Shown: positions 1 through 9,888 of the stretch, piece by piece
Position numbering within the stretch: the stretch's first letter is position 1
Layout: each line of letters starts with the position of its first letter
Assembly (NCBI GenBank): GCA_022264855.1
Contig: JABYQU010000030.1
Span: 62,001 to 126,000, forward strand
Source: Lenzites betulinus
Lineage: Eukaryota; Basidiomycota; Agaricomycetes; Polyporales; Polyporaceae
Length of the DNA stretch: 64,000 nucleotides
Reading direction: 5' to 3'
Notes under the pieces: model-generated
Database searches by the model: none
What the model saw: only the letters and a program-made list of their open reading frames with translations
What the model was told of the DNA's origin: nothing
Translations under genes and position numbers: made by a program

Positions 1-3000
1 CCGGTTCATCACATTCGAGGAGGATGTGCTCAAGGGACTCTAGTACGTTGCATTTCCCACACACGGCCCGGTGCTCATAGCCCGGGATGGTTTCCCAGTA
101 TTTTCCGATACGGAGGGCACCGTGGATGGCCTTCCACCACAGGTCCCGTGTCCTTCTTCGCACATCCTGGCCACGTATTGCTCGCCACAGGGCCGTTACA
201 GGGGGGTGACAGTCCCACTCCTTCAGCGAGGCCAGTATCTGTTGGGACATTCGTTCCGTCGCCACCCTTATTCCGGGCGCTGCAGCTCTCATTATTGACT
301 TATAGGCAAGCTTCTGGGACATTGCTTGCAATCGGGCCCCATATGCAACATACCCAGGGCAGAGCCTGCTCAGCGGCAGGTTATCGACACACGGTTTGTC
401 CCGTCCTTCTCTTGCTAGTTGATCTGCACCCTCATTCCCCTCAATACCGGAGTGGCCTTTGATCCACTTAAACGTCGTTGGAGCCGACTGGGCTCGTAGC
501 ATTCCCACAACTGTCCTAACCAACGGGGCACACGCTACACCCAACCATCCTTTGTCCTCCCAATTATGCAGGTGTTCAGTGAGGCCATCGACGACGAATC
601 GTGAGTCAGATATAATATTCATCGGCGCAAATGGCGGGGCACTGCTCACTGCCCAGGCAACGGCGTACATTTCAGCAGCCTGATTGGTCACCCTTTCTCC
701 TGGGACTCTTATTGCCGCATTCCGGACATCATCAACACCATACCATATACCAGCTCCAGCCAACGAGTTATCGCATCCGTTGTTTTCGCACGACCCGTCA
801 GTGTACACCGTTATTGATTCCGCATTTACCGCAAACGGCCGAGGTGGCCTGCGCGGTATGGCACAGTCTGCATCTCTCGACGCATCGAAGACCCGAAATA
901 CTGCTTCGATAGGTAATGAGCTCCTAATTGAGGGGTCAAAGACTATCGCCCCATTCTCAGCTCGTGCTCTAACGTTCGCCTCTTTTCTAGATCTGGACAG
1001 GGACAGGTTGTCTTCCAGTCGTCCCTCACCAACCTTCCAGAGTGGCCGCAGCTGGTCCACGGCCTTATATGCTGCTTTTGCACACCGATGTGGGTTGGCG
1101 CACCCCTTCTCCTCTCTATCACACACACATGATGTACACTTACACCATGCATTCAGTGTATGCGGGGCCGAGGCGTTCAGAGCCGCTCGGAGTCTCTGAG
1201 CAACCGCAGCACAGTCGCCCACAGAGGTCACTTTATGGCGCTCCCGCAGGCACTTGCCCGCAGCAGTGTTCGCCACACTTCTACGCTGGTTCGTCGCTAG
1301 ATGATACCAGATCGGGACCGCCAAGCACAGATTCTCATCTGGGAGGAGGGGATCAAGTCTAACATTGAACTTCTTCGCCGATCGTATCATTTGGCGCAGG
1401 GCCACAGGGAGTGGGTTACTTATATGTAAGCTCGTTTCCCATGTTTGTAGGAAGGAGTTAATGCGTGTCCCTGGTGGGGCACTTCGCGTCGCCGCAGTGG
1501 GTCCCCGTGCTAGCAGTGCGTCCGCAACATTCGCCCACTTCGGGCGGCCATCACACGTGCCAAGGTACATCTTAACCCACATAAGGTATATCGCTTGGTT
1601 GCGGGCTCTTATGTCAAGCAGTCCTAGGCCACCGCGGTCAATCGGCGCAGACAGCGTCTCTCTGTTAACCATGGGACTACCCAGTCCGCTCCACATGAAG
1701 CTCGCTACCATCCCAACTAGCTCGTCTTCGATTGGTCGGGGCATCCCTTGTGCCATTGTCATGAATTGGGTTCGGCTTCCAACCTCAAGCCCAACAATCA
1801 ATTTACGCCCATACATGGATATTTTCTTGCTGGCCCATCTGTCGAGGTTCCCCCGAATCGTTCTCATGATCGGCTGCCATGCGGCAATGCGATCCACTTC
1901 ATTCCCTACTCGAGCTCCCAACACCCGTACCGATTCCCCGTCACCTGCAATCTTGACATTTGCCGGGAGGGTGAGCTTTCCACCGGGTATGGACCTGTTA
2001 GTCACCAGGTCCTTGCGCTGCCTCGCATTTCCAAGCGGGATTACCTCAGTTTTAGTCACATTGAATTTTGCTCGAGACGCACAACACCACTTGCTTAGGA
2101 CAGAGGTTAGTTCCGAGTACTCGTCATCCTCATTCAGGTACACTGTTGTGTCGTCCGCATACAGGGTCGCAATCAGTCTCTCAGCGACCCCGGGGATCGT
2201 CAGTCCTTTCAGCGGCGACAGCCGCAACGCTGTTGCTAGAGGTTCTATTGCCAAATTGAAAAGTAGGCACGACATGGGATCTCCCTGCCGGACTCCCCTT
2301 ACAATGCGGAAGTCACGGCTCGGGACGCCGTTTATCATTACAACGCTCTTTGCTGCCTCATACAGGTGCCGCACCGTTTGTATGAAGCGCTCTGGGAAGT
2401 TATAACGTTTCAGGAGGGCCCACAGGTATGTGTGGTCTATACGATCATACGCTTTTTCTTGGTCTAACGCAACAATTGCCCCACCAATACTTTCTAGATC
2501 GGCGTACGCTATGACCGTTTCCGACAACTTTATGTGGTCGAAGATACGCCTTCCAGGGAGGAAGCCAGCTTGGTCCTCATGCACTAAGTAAGACGTTGGC
2601 GACACTAATCGCGACGCCAACACCTTGGTAAGCAACTTGTAGTCCGCATTCAGCAGGGTGATTGGTCGGTAGTTTACTATTTCCCTCAGGTCCCCTTTAA
2701 GTTTGTAGACCGGGCAAATCCATCCGTCCGCGAAGTGCGACCCCGGTGCGATCCCGTATGTCTCAATGTCATTGAAGACCGCTTTGAGGACGCCAACAAT
2801 GTCAACATAGGGCTTCCTTACCGCTTTTGCTTTCTCTGCCCATATCAGGTACGTTTTCCACACTTCAATTGGGAGGCCATCAAGACCGGGGGCTTTCCCG
2901 GGCGCCGCCTCTCCGATCGCTGATCGTACTTCAACATACGAGATCGGCGCAGCCATCGGAGCTTTCAGCCCGTTGGGCAGGAGGACATTTACATCATCAA

Positions 3001-4642
3001 TGACCCTTTTTATATCCTCTTCCTGCTGATCTACCGATTCCACCGGGTCCACATACTGCAGCCCGTCATAGTGCGCATGGGCTATCTCACACATCTCAGG
3101 TGTCTTGCTCGAGTACGATCTCACCGGGTTACTGTCTCTTGCTAACTCATGGAAGGTGCTGTACTGTGCCGCCTGCGTTGCCACAGTCGATTTGACCCAG
3201 TACTTACCGATTACCTCACCATACATCCAGTCCTTCGCCGCTGTCATTGCACGGCGCTTTCCAAAGCGGTCTACCTCAAGACGCATAACCTCATTTTGGA
3301 TCACAGCCGCGCTGAGTACATCGTCTTCTACTTCTCCGTTGCTGGGGGGTTCACCTCCGCCATTCAGTGCTTTCCGCAGCTGCTCACGGAGTTCATTCGC
3401 CTTTCGGTTCGCAACCGATGCTTTGATCTTCATTCTTCCTCGGGCTTCCTCTCTGAGGCGTGTCTTAAAAGCCTCCAGCATTGTTTGCGCGTTGAGAGTG
3501 TCCGTCCGGCATCTAATCGCCGCAACATCCTCCTGAAGGGCTGATCCCAGCTTCTTCATTGTCGCCACAAACACCGGGTCTGAGAGAAGGGTGAGCGGGA
3601 GCTTCCACCTTCCCCGGCCAGTCTCCGGTGATTGGTAGTTCGCCAGGGACAGGGATACTACTAGGTGGTCAGTCGTCACCCCCGATGGGCTTATGTCCCA
3701 GTTGGCGGCAGCAGTCAAGAGGGATGTATTCAGGTATATTCTATCGATTCTAGACTGACTGCCAGTTGCAGCGTGCAGGTACGAGAATTCACGGACGCCC
3801 GCATGCGCCCTTCTCCATGAGTCCTCGACCCGCCATGCCATACACATTTTTTCAAGGGCTCTTACAGCGCCACTCGCATCTGAATGATGCGGAAGGCGGT
3901 CAAGCGCCGATTCGACGACGTTGAAGTCGCCGAGCACAACATCCGGCCATTCACACCGCATAGTTATCATTTCACGGAGCTGGTTCCAGAATTCCTCATT
4001 GTCCGCTGTTCTGTTGGGCGCGTACACATTGAGTACCCTGAGGCACCTAGTTTTGGACCACTGGAGCGTCACCATCGCCGCTCTTCCCGGGACAAGTACC
4101 ACATGTTTCACCGGCGGGGCCGCGAACGATTTCTTGTTTATTACAAAGGCTACTCCACCCGCACTGGCTTCACGCAACGGGTCCGACGACGGGATGAGGG
4201 TTAGTCGTTCTCCGAAGAGTTCCTCAACGGCTCGGATCCGGTCTTGGGACAGATGAGCCTCCTGTACTCCTAACAGCGCAAGCTTCTTCTCGCGCATGAT
4301 TTGACTTATCGTATACCATTTGTCGCTCACTCCATGCGCATCCGCACTTCCAAACCCCTTGACGTTCAAAGATGCTAGACGTAGTCTGCCGCTTTTCCGG
4401 TGGTGGGGCGACGTGACAGGAGCGATGGCAGGAGGGACACTACTAGGCGCACTGCTACCGTAGGAGGGGGCACCGTCACTGGGCACATCATCGGCAGGCG
4501 CAACAGGGTGCTCTCTGGTACCCCCAACCGCTCTATTGCCAATATCCACAGGGCTACCGTTCGCAGGGGTGTGTGTGTTATTATTGTTTGCAGTCGGGAT
4601 GATTCCTCGGGCGGTCGACCACGCGCACCGAGTATTCAGCAT
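1..4642 (-). CDS. LINE ORF2: endonuclease, reverse transcriptase, RNase H (partial)
   Basis: This polyprotein nicks target DNA, primes reverse transcription and removes RNA. From the N-terminus there is an APE endonuclease (about 4390-3650) with LGVQEAH, GDFN, RIDRIY and TDH motifs. A reverse transcriptase (about 2900-2000) follows, with YRPITLLN, DQAGFLPGR, DQEKAYDRID, RQGDPMSCLLFN and the catalytic YADD at 2161-2150. A type I RNase H (about 815-440) has YTDGS, an E in NQAAEMYA, SDSRFV and KGHSGIEGNEGAD, giving a full catalytic set. At the left edge is a C-x2-C-x7-H-x4-C finger typical of the zinc-binding tail of such proteins. YADD, the RNase H aspartate and the endonuclease asparagine codons share one frame. 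The first ATG after an in-frame TGA is at 4642. The stop lies beyond base 1, so at least 1,546 codons are seen. Confidence 0.92.
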   Translation of the reverse strand, partial: MLNTRCAWSTARGIIPTANNNNTHTPANGSPVDIGNRAVGGTREHPVAPADDVPSDGAPSYGSSAPSSVPPAIAPVTSPHHRKSGRLRLASLNVKGFGSADAHGVSDKWYTISQIMREKKLALLGVQEAHLSQDRIRAVEELFGERLTLIPSSDPLREASAGGVAFVINKKSFAAPPVKHVVLVPGRAAMVTLQWSKTRCLRVLNVYAPNRTADNEEFWNQLREMITMRCEWPDVVLGDFNVVESALDRLPHHSDASGAVRALEKMCMAWRVEDSWRRAHAGVREFSYLHAATGSQSRIDRIYLNTSLLTAAANWDISPSGVTTDHLVVSLSLANYQSPETGRGRWKLPLTLLSDPVFVATMKKLGSALQEDVAAIRCRTDTLNAQTMLEAFKTRLREEARGRMKIKASVANRKANELREQLRKALNGGGEPPSNGEVEDDVLSAAVIQNEVMRLEVDRFGKRRAMTAAKDWMYGEVIGKYWVKSTVATQAAQYSTFHELARDSNPVRSYSSKTPEMCEIAHAHYDGLQYVDPVESVDQQEEDIKRVIDDVNVLLPNGLKAPMAAPISYVEVRSAIGEAAPGKAPGLDGLPIEVWKTYLIWAEKAKAVRKPYVDIVGVLKAVFNDIETYGIAPGSHFADGWICPVYKLKGDLREIVNYRPITLLNADYKLLTKVLASRLVSPTSYLVHEDQAGFLPGRRIFDHIKLSETVIAYADLESIGGAIVALDQEKAYDRIDHTYLWALLKRYNFPERFIQTVRHLYEAAKSVVMINGVPSRDFRIVRGVRQGDPMSCLLFNLAIEPLATALRLSPLKGLTIPGVAERLIATLYADDTTVYLNEDDEYSELTSVLSKWCCASRAKFNVTKTEVIPLGNARQRKDLVTNRSIPGGKLTLPANVKIAGDGESVRVLGARVGNEVDRIAAWQPIMRTIRGNLDRWASKKISMYGRKLIVGLEVGSRTQFMTMAQGMPRPIEDELVGMVASFMWSGLGSPMVNRETLSAPIDRGGLGLLDIRARNQAIYLMWVKMYLGTCDGRPKWANVADALLARGPTAATRSAPPGTRINSFLQTWETSLHISNPLPVALRQMIRSAKKFNVRLDPLLPDENLCLAVPIWYHLATNQRRSVANTAAGKCLRERHKVTSVGDCAAVAQRLRAALNASAPHTLNAWCKCTSCVCDREEKGCANPHRCAKAAYKAVDQLRPLWKVGEGRLEDNLSLSRSRKEANVRARAENGAIVFDPSIRSSLPIEAVFRVFDASRDADCAIPRRPPRPFAVNAESITVYTDGSCENNGCDNSLAGAGIWYGVDDVRNAAIRVPGERVTNQAAEMYAVAWAVSSAPPFAPMNIISDSRFVVDGLTEHLHNWEDKGWLGVACAPLVRTVVGMLRAQSAPTTFKWIKGHSGIEGNEGADQLAREGRDKPCVDNLPLSRLCPGYVAYGARLQAMSQKLAYKSIMRAAAPGIRVATERMSQQILASLKEWDCHPPVTALWRAIRGQDVRRRTRDLWWKAIHGALRIGKYWETIPGYEHRAVCGKCNVLESLEHILLECDEP

Positions 4643-4991
4643 TTCCCAGCTGAACGGGGGACATGCGGCTAGGTTTCTGCACACGTGCAGGGTCCCTAGG
4701 ACGCTTCAGCTTCTCAGCACGGCAAGTCCGGGCCTCAATAGGCCGCCGTTGTTAGGGAGGGAGGGAGGGATTTCTGCCCCGGGCTTTCCTGCACTTTTCA
4801 GCCAGTATATTTGGGCCCTGGGCGAGGTTAGTAGAGCGGAACATGTGTTCGGACAGGCAGTTATGCACAGACGGCCCTCGACAGTTCTTCACAATTCATT
4901 CAATGGGAGCATATAACAGAGTCTTTATACATTGCGGGGCGTGTTACTCTTCGTAGCCTTGTGTCAGGCAGTTCATTACCGGTACCCTCTA
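4643..4991 (-). other. ORF1-ORF2 spacer of the LINE, with G-run
   Basis: These 349 bases separate the ORF1 stop from the ORF2 start. No coding is evident. An in-frame TGA near 4712 blocks upward extension of ORF2. On the plus strand four GGG runs with single-base loops lie at 4755-4769, a textbook G-quadruplex pattern; the element RNA would be C-rich here. How ORF2 is translated (reinitiation or another route) cannot be read from the sequence. Confidence 0.6.
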
Positions 4992-6374
4992 TTATCCGAG
5001 GCGAGAGGGGCCCTCACTCCAGCCTCCTCTTCCACCAGCAGTGCCACCGCGTCCACGACGCCCACGACCAGTCGCCCGGTTCCCAGGCACACCTCGGTAT
5101 CGGCCGGAGACGAATTCTTCAAAGGCTGATGGCCCGGCGCTGGAGCCCTGGGGTCCTCCGGCTCCTTGGTACAGTAGGTTGTGGGCGTACGGCCCACCAG
5201 CGCGTGGCGCGTTCCATCCAGGTAAGTCCTGGAAGGGGCATTGCCCCGTCGGGTGGTCGGCTCCGTGGCAGCCTGCACACTGGATCGGGCGGGCGGCCGT
5301 CGCTGTGGTGTTGATGTTGCTCTCGAACGGGACCGTGCGGAGGAAGTTTCGCCACTCGATCCATCGTTGCGGCGATACAGTCGGGCTGTCCATGTAGATC
5401 CTAGCGTGGATATTCCCGTTAGATAATTCGTCAATGGTTACTTCAATTGAAGCGAGGATGTCATCTACGACTTGCTCAGTATTCGCCGCTGCGAAGCTGG
5501 GGTTTGCTCGAACGAGGGCGAAGATAGTTGGAAGGACCGCGTCTCCTCGGAACGTTGCCCAGATCATTTGGAGGATGCCGTGGCTATGTGCGAAGCCCGT
5601 GAGCGTCATCAGGAAGCGAGGGATGGCCAAGTCCCTTGGGTACACGAAGAACGTCACGCTCGGGGACGACCAGACAGGGCGGCTAAGGAGACGGAGCGCA
5701 CTTTTGGGGCGGAGACGCATGATGACCCATGTGATAGGAGCCCCTCTTTGTACGCCAACCGGAGCCCACTTGGTTTCGGGCGGCACGACAATTAGGGACG
5801 CATCCTCCGCCGCAGCCTGTACCGCCGCAGTCATCGCGTTCGTTAACGCCCGGACAGCGCCAGGCCGCGGGTACGCAGAGTTATAGACAGTCGCCAGGAG
5901 GGTCGTGCTGGGGTCTTCGCTCCATACTGCCGCCTGCCGGGACCGGGCGAGGTCACGGAAGAGCGCGTCAGGCGCGTCGAGTGCGACGACAGGGAAGCCA
6001 CCATCCGGTACCGGAGTGAAGGAGAGCGACGTCACGACAGGAAAGCCAAAGGTACCAGTTCCGTTCACAGGGAGGGGGGCCGGGAAGGCCGCGGTCGCCC
6101 CCATGGGCGTCAGCACCGGAGGGGGAGCAGTGACAGGGTAGCTTCTTAGATGCGCAGGGATGCTGTCTCGCAGGTTGACCCGGATTCTCGGCGTCGGCGG
6201 GGGGAAGGCCTGAGGGTGCGGTGTTCCGGGCCGGAGTTGCTGTAGCACTGCACGGGGGGTTCTGTTCATATCACGTAGCGGGGGAACGTTCTCGTCCTGA
6301 GGGGTGCGGGACCCACTAGTTGCCGGCGAGTTATACGGCGGGCGGGGGGCATTGGATTCGCGGTCTATGTCCAT
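4992..6374 (-). CDS. LINE ORF1: gag-like nucleic-acid-binding protein with CCHC knuckle
   Basis: This protein of 460 residues presumably coats the element RNA and forms the ribonucleoprotein with ORF2. The first roughly 110 residues are Pro/Arg-rich and probably disordered. The middle (about 120-370) is a globular stretch rich in hydrophobic residues. Near residue 370 sits one zinc knuckle, CAGCHGADHPTGQC, spaced C-x2-C-x4-H-x4-C. The tail is Gly/Arg-rich (RGRRGRGG), like an RGG box. The start is an ATG at 6374 followed by an open frame to TAG. It lies upstream of ORF2 on the same strand, as expected for a two-ORF LINE. The assignment rests on the knuckle and position; the central fold is not one I recognise. 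Confidence 0.85.
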   Translation of the reverse strand: MDIDRESNAPRPPYNSPATSGSRTPQDENVPPLRDMNRTPRAVLQQLRPGTPHPQAFPPPTPRIRVNLRDSIPAHLRSYPVTAPPPVLTPMGATAAFPAPLPVNGTGTFGFPVVTSLSFTPVPDGGFPVVALDAPDALFRDLARSRQAAVWSEDPSTTLLATVYNSAYPRPGAVRALTNAMTAAVQAAAEDASLIVVPPETKWAPVGVQRGAPITWVIMRLRPKSALRLLSRPVWSSPSVTFFVYPRDLAIPRFLMTLTGFAHSHGILQMIWATFRGDAVLPTIFALVRANPSFAAANTEQVVDDILASIEVTIDELSNGNIHARIYMDSPTVSPQRWIEWRNFLRTVPFESNINTTATAARPIQCAGCHGADHPTGQCPFQDLPGWNAPRAGGPYAHNLLYQGAGGPQGSSAGPSAFEEFVSGRYRGVPGNRATGRGRRGRGGTAGGRGGWSEGPSRLG

Positions 6375-6412
6375 TGGACCAACTGTACATAGTTAATTAC
6401 ACGAGCTCTTGT

Positions 6413-7024
6413 TTAATTACACAGGGACTTACGCCCGGGAATCTTGTCGAGGACCTCGTTCGACGGAGGGGAGTCCACTTCCGACCAGTATTCCGAGTTC
6501 TCGATCGTGGATGCTGAGGCCTCAGTTATACACGCGGTTCTGCCAACCTTGCTTGCCTCACTGTCACTTCCAACCACTCCGAACCAGCTTCCTCCAATGC
6601 TATCACTTCTGCTCCTCTGGCTCTCTTCCATCGCCGTTACGAGCGCGACAAGTTTGTCGTGGGCGAGCTCTACTATGTGGCCCGGGCGAGCTAGCGAGGG
6701 CGGCCCGTCGGGTGCCGCACAGGGTGGGCCAGCTTGGGGTCTTTTCGGGCCTACCTTGGAGCTGAGCATCGGCCGTCCGCGTCGCTTGACGACAGCTGGC
6801 CCAGGACGGGGGGAGGGGGATCGGTCTACGCGCACCCTCTTTCGGTTCGGGCGGTCGGGGTCACTGGCGTCTCGACCATCCTCGACGTCACCAAGGTATC
6901 CTTCAGCCCCGTCGCATCCTCCATCGTAGGCAACGCCGTTTACCACGACCGCAAGGCCACGTACAGAGTCCAGCGGGAGCGGCTCCGGCTCAGCCCAGTC
7001 CCTGATCGACGACGCCGCCGACAC
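6413..7024 (-). CDS. Unknown 203-residue ORF with AT-hook-like motif, upstream of LINE ORF1
   Basis: This open frame lies on the same strand as the LINE, 38 bases upstream of ORF1. The N-terminal third is acidic (many Asp, with GYLGDVEDGRD). A basic block follows with RKRVRVDRS and KRRGRPM, the latter holding the RGRP core of an AT-hook. After that come a Pro/Ala stretch, a helical segment (LAHDKLVALVTAMEE) and a Ser-rich tail. The basic block suggests nucleic-acid binding. It may be an accessory ORF of the element or part of a longer 5' ORF interrupted by introns or mutations. I know no family match, so function is unassigned. Confidence 0.4.
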   Translation of the reverse strand: MSAASSIRDWAEPEPLPLDSVRGLAVVVNGVAYDGGCDGAEGYLGDVEDGRDASDPDRPNRKRVRVDRSPSPRPGPAVVKRRGRPMLSSKVGPKRPQAGPPCAAPDGPPSLARPGHIVELAHDKLVALVTAMEESQRSRSDSIGGSWFGVVGSDSEASKVGRTACITEASASTIENSEYWSEVDSPPSNEVLDKIPGRKSLCN

Positions 7025-7234
7025 TACCGTGGAGAGCTCCGGGCGGTCCGGGGTCGTCGGAACGCTCCCAGTGTTGTACAGAGCGCGGCCTTTCCCTTTG
7101 CTGATGGGGATTCCGCATTCTTCCCCACTGGAGGAGGGCAGGGTTTCAGGGACCAGGACGCGCCCAAGGTCATGCAGCTCCTCAAGCCTCTGTTTAGGGA
7201 GTGTCGCTACATTCTTGCGCTTTTTGTTTCTTTG

Positions 7235-7630
7235 TTAGCAGGCGGTCGCCAGATAAAATAGGAGGCCTACTCGTTTGATCTCGCTGATCTGTTCTTGGAT
7301 GCTCGGGGGTTCGTCTATAACGTCCTCAACTCCCACCATGGCCAGGTCGAGGGCGAGGAGGTTGTCCTCCGTAATCGGAGTGGACGGGGTCGCAATCTTT
7401 CTGGCTGGCGGGGCCGGCGATTCACGGCTTCTTCCAAGAGCAACGCCACTCCGGCGGCGGAGCAGGACTCTGGGAGCCGGGGACGGGGAGGGAGAAGAGG
7501 ACGGGGAGGACGGCATATTGCAGGCTTCAAGCAGGGGGCACAGGGGACAGAGCTCGGCGGGTTGTACACGTACCAGTCGATGAGGAGCATCGCTGCTCGC
7601 CCTCCCTTTTAAGAGCGTGATTCCAGCCAT
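7235..7630 (-). CDS. Unknown 131-residue ORF, same strand as the LINE
   Basis: ATG at 7630 opens 131 codons. The protein has a short Cys-rich start (ELCPLCPLLEACN), a Ser-Pro repeat tract, an Arg-rich patch (RVLLRRRSGVALGRSR) and a predicted helical end (PPSIQEQISEIKRVGLLFY). It sits 210 bases upstream of the 203-residue ORF. Low-complexity composition makes chance possible, but the strand and spacing suggest a 5' part of the retroelement or a decayed host gene. Confidence 0.3.
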   Translation of the reverse strand: MAGITLLKGRASSDAPHRLVRVQPAELCPLCPLLEACNMPSSPSSSPSPSPAPRVLLRRRSGVALGRSRESPAPPARKIATPSTPITEDNLLALDLAMVGVEDVIDEPPSIQEQISEIKRVGLLFYLATAC

Positions 7631-8221
7631 CGTCTAGTGTCCCGCCCTCACTGGCGTAGGGTCGTTGGGCATTGGGCAGCGTGTCAGGCGCACATTACTC
7701 ACCGTTCACTCACTCCAAGCCACCCGCGGCCGTCCGTTGCTCCATGTCGGGCATGGGCTTCTTGGTTCTCGTCATCGCCAGCCGACCGCGAGCCCGTTGG
7801 ACAGATTGGCACCGGTCGTCTCGTCCGCAATGGAGTTCGCTAGACGTTGCACGGTTCGCCAGAGGGAGGGAGGAGGACAGGAGAGGAGCGAGAGGACAGC
7901 TTATTCACACTGCGCACGGCCAGCTCGTTACGCGTACTCCGCTTAGGGCCCAGCTGTCAGTTCGAAGTCCGCAGCGCATACATTGCCATCATTGCCAGGG
8001 CGTCAACGCCGCCTCAATACATCCATATTCAGCCGACTCAGGCTACCCAGCTACGTCGTCTTTACTCATCTTTCCCACAACACCTTCGTTTCTCTCACTG
8101 TTTGCAGGGCTGTTCAGTAGGTAGCTCCGGGGCCATCAGGTCATTGCAAAAGTACGTACTTCGCCTGGGGTTCCCCAGCTCAAGCTCCGCCCGAGCGCTG
8201 TGGCGGGCGGCATTCGGGCGA

Positions 8222-8764
8222 TCAGGGCCGGCCCACGCAAGTGTCACGTGGCACTAGATCACGTTCCCCTTCCGCACTCTCGGCCACGTCCAGGCTCTCC
8301 GGTTTCTCCGGCCCGATCTCCTCGGCTTCAGCCACTGCCGACATGGCCAGCTCCGCAATTCTCCGGAGTCTTATCCTCAGCTCCCGGGCGAATTCGGCAT
8401 CCGCCGGGGATCCCCGGGCTCGGGGAACTCGGAGGATGGCGTCTTTGATCTGGGCGTGCACGTAGATGTTCCTCACCAAGTACTCTGTTCCTTCCTTCAT
8501 CACCTTTCGTACCCCCACAATTGGCCCGACGACCGCGATAGGGACGAGTTCGTGGTGGACAGGATGGGGCAGGGAGGACGGGGGAGGGGTCACAGCAGCA
8601 TTCGCAGCAGCGACGCAGAACTGCACGATTCTTCCGATCTGGACCACATTTTGGGCAGCCGCTGAGGCGACATAGATGGGAGGAGGGGCACCGGGCGAGC
8701 AAGGGTGACGGGGGGAAGCTACGCGGACTTGGATGGGGGTGACCGTTTGCACGACGACAGCCAT
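8222..8764 (-). CDS. Unknown 180-residue ORF, same strand as the LINE
   Basis: ATG at 8764 opens 180 codons. The first part is hydrophobic and Pro-rich with an Ala/Val-rich helix (YVASAAAQNVVQIGRIVQF). The second half is charged and helical (DAEFARELRIRLRRIAELAM), with an acidic end. No family is recognised. A GTTTAAAA stretch (8819-8826) just upstream and the common strand leave open that this is the 5'-most ORF of the retroelement. The 590 bases between it and the next minus-strand ORF (7630) show no convincing coding. Confidence 0.3.
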   Translation of the reverse strand: MAVVVQTVTPIQVRVASPRHPCSPGAPPPIYVASAAAQNVVQIGRIVQFCVAAANAAVTPPPSSLPHPVHHELVPIAVVGPIVGVRKVMKEGTEYLVRNIYVHAQIKDAILRVPRARGSPADAEFARELRIRLRRIAELAMSAVAEAEEIGPEKPESLDVAESAEGERDLVPRDTCVGRP

Positions 8765-9880
8765 TGTGGTTGTTTCTCGGTGGGTAGGGGAGGGTGCGGT
8801 TCTGAGCTCAGCCAGGGGGGTTTAAAAGTCGTCTTCGGGCCGCAACAGTTACAGTCTTCACACTCCAGAGTCTTTGGCGAGGCGCTACGGGGTGGACAGA
8901 TGTATGAATTACGTTAATCGAAGCACACGGGGACGGCCAGCGTGGAGAAGGGCGGTACAACCGGGGGAAAGAAACCACAGCGCAAAGCACAATTCGCACG
9001 TTTTAAATGATGCATTTGTCCCCGCCACACTGCCTTCCTTCCAGAAGTATACTAGCACGGTTAGGCATTGATCAGTCAGGTCATGCTGGGGTCAGGTGGG
9101 GCCCTATCACCATATGTCACCAGTGGCCAGACATTATCACAGTTACGCACTATCTATGCGCTCCGATTCCTCTTCATCCACTACTCTGTTACTGGCATTT
9201 TATGGCCATAGTTCAATTCTGCTTTGGTTTACTATTTCAGCAGCCTCATTGATTCTGCTATGGGGGGTTCCTGTTCCTCTTTTATTACTACGAGTGCCAT
9301 ATCCGGCCAGGGCCTGATGTTGCACCGCCACTGGGCGCCACCGCTTCGCACCCATTCCGGACATTATTGTCCCACGCCTACACCGGGCGCTACAGGTTAC
9401 AGATATGAGTCGGACACGACTCGCCCAGCCAGGGCCTCCCCTAGGGGTGCACACGACCATGCAGATTCAACAGAGCACCACCTACCAATGCATGTCTAGC
9501 CACTCATGGCCCATGCTCTTGTGGTCCGCCACCATTCTGGCGCCAGGCAGTGTGGAGACAGTCTAGTAGCATCATACCTTATTCCATGTCAATTCTTGCC
9601 GAAAGCACCACGGCGCACTCGACGCCCAGCACAGAGAGCCCTGTGTTCTGCACACAACCACAGGCACTTTATTATTCTTGCGAGAGGTTATAGAGGTATC
9701 CCACACCTCGAGGGCTCAGCTCGGGCGTGGGAAAGACAACCGTGGTGGTGGTTGGTGGAAGAGGAGCCCCCTCATCCTATGTTTCCTATTCCAGTTTATC
9801 CACTTTCTGCTTACTATCCCGCTCGCTCAGCACTCGCTTTTTGCTTGTTCTTGGCACTAAAATAATTGCCTCCCCCGTAC

Positions 9881-9888
9881 TATAAAAA
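9881..9888 (+). promoter_or_regulatory. TATA box with downstream CT-rich tract
   Basis: TATAAAAA is followed after 25-90 bases by pyrimidine-rich sequence (CTGTCTTTCAGC, CCTCCTTCCCTCTTCGG), the typical core-promoter layout in basidiomycetes. No gene starts soon after it, so it may be a relic LTR promoter. Confidence 0.35.

Larger units (their letters stand above)
1..6374 (-). mobile_element. Non-LTR (LINE) retrotransposon, 3' end beyond left edge
   Basis: The element lies on the minus strand. It carries a gag-like ORF1 (4992-6374) followed by ORF2 (4642 to beyond base 1) with AP-type endonuclease, reverse transcriptase, RNase H and a zinc-binding C-terminus in that order. This is the layout of RNase H-bearing LINEs of filamentous fungi (Tad1-like group). 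All the catalytic motifs I checked in ORF2 fall in one frame without a stop, so the copy looks young. The 3' tail and target-site duplication are outside the window, so completeness cannot be shown. The 5' border is unknown; three more minus-strand ORFs up to 8764 may belong to the same element. Confidence 0.9.

Noticed and set aside
1365..2405. 346-codon plus-strand ORF
   Set aside because: It is the antisense shadow of the LINE reverse transcriptase; the minus strand carries the YADD and other motifs.
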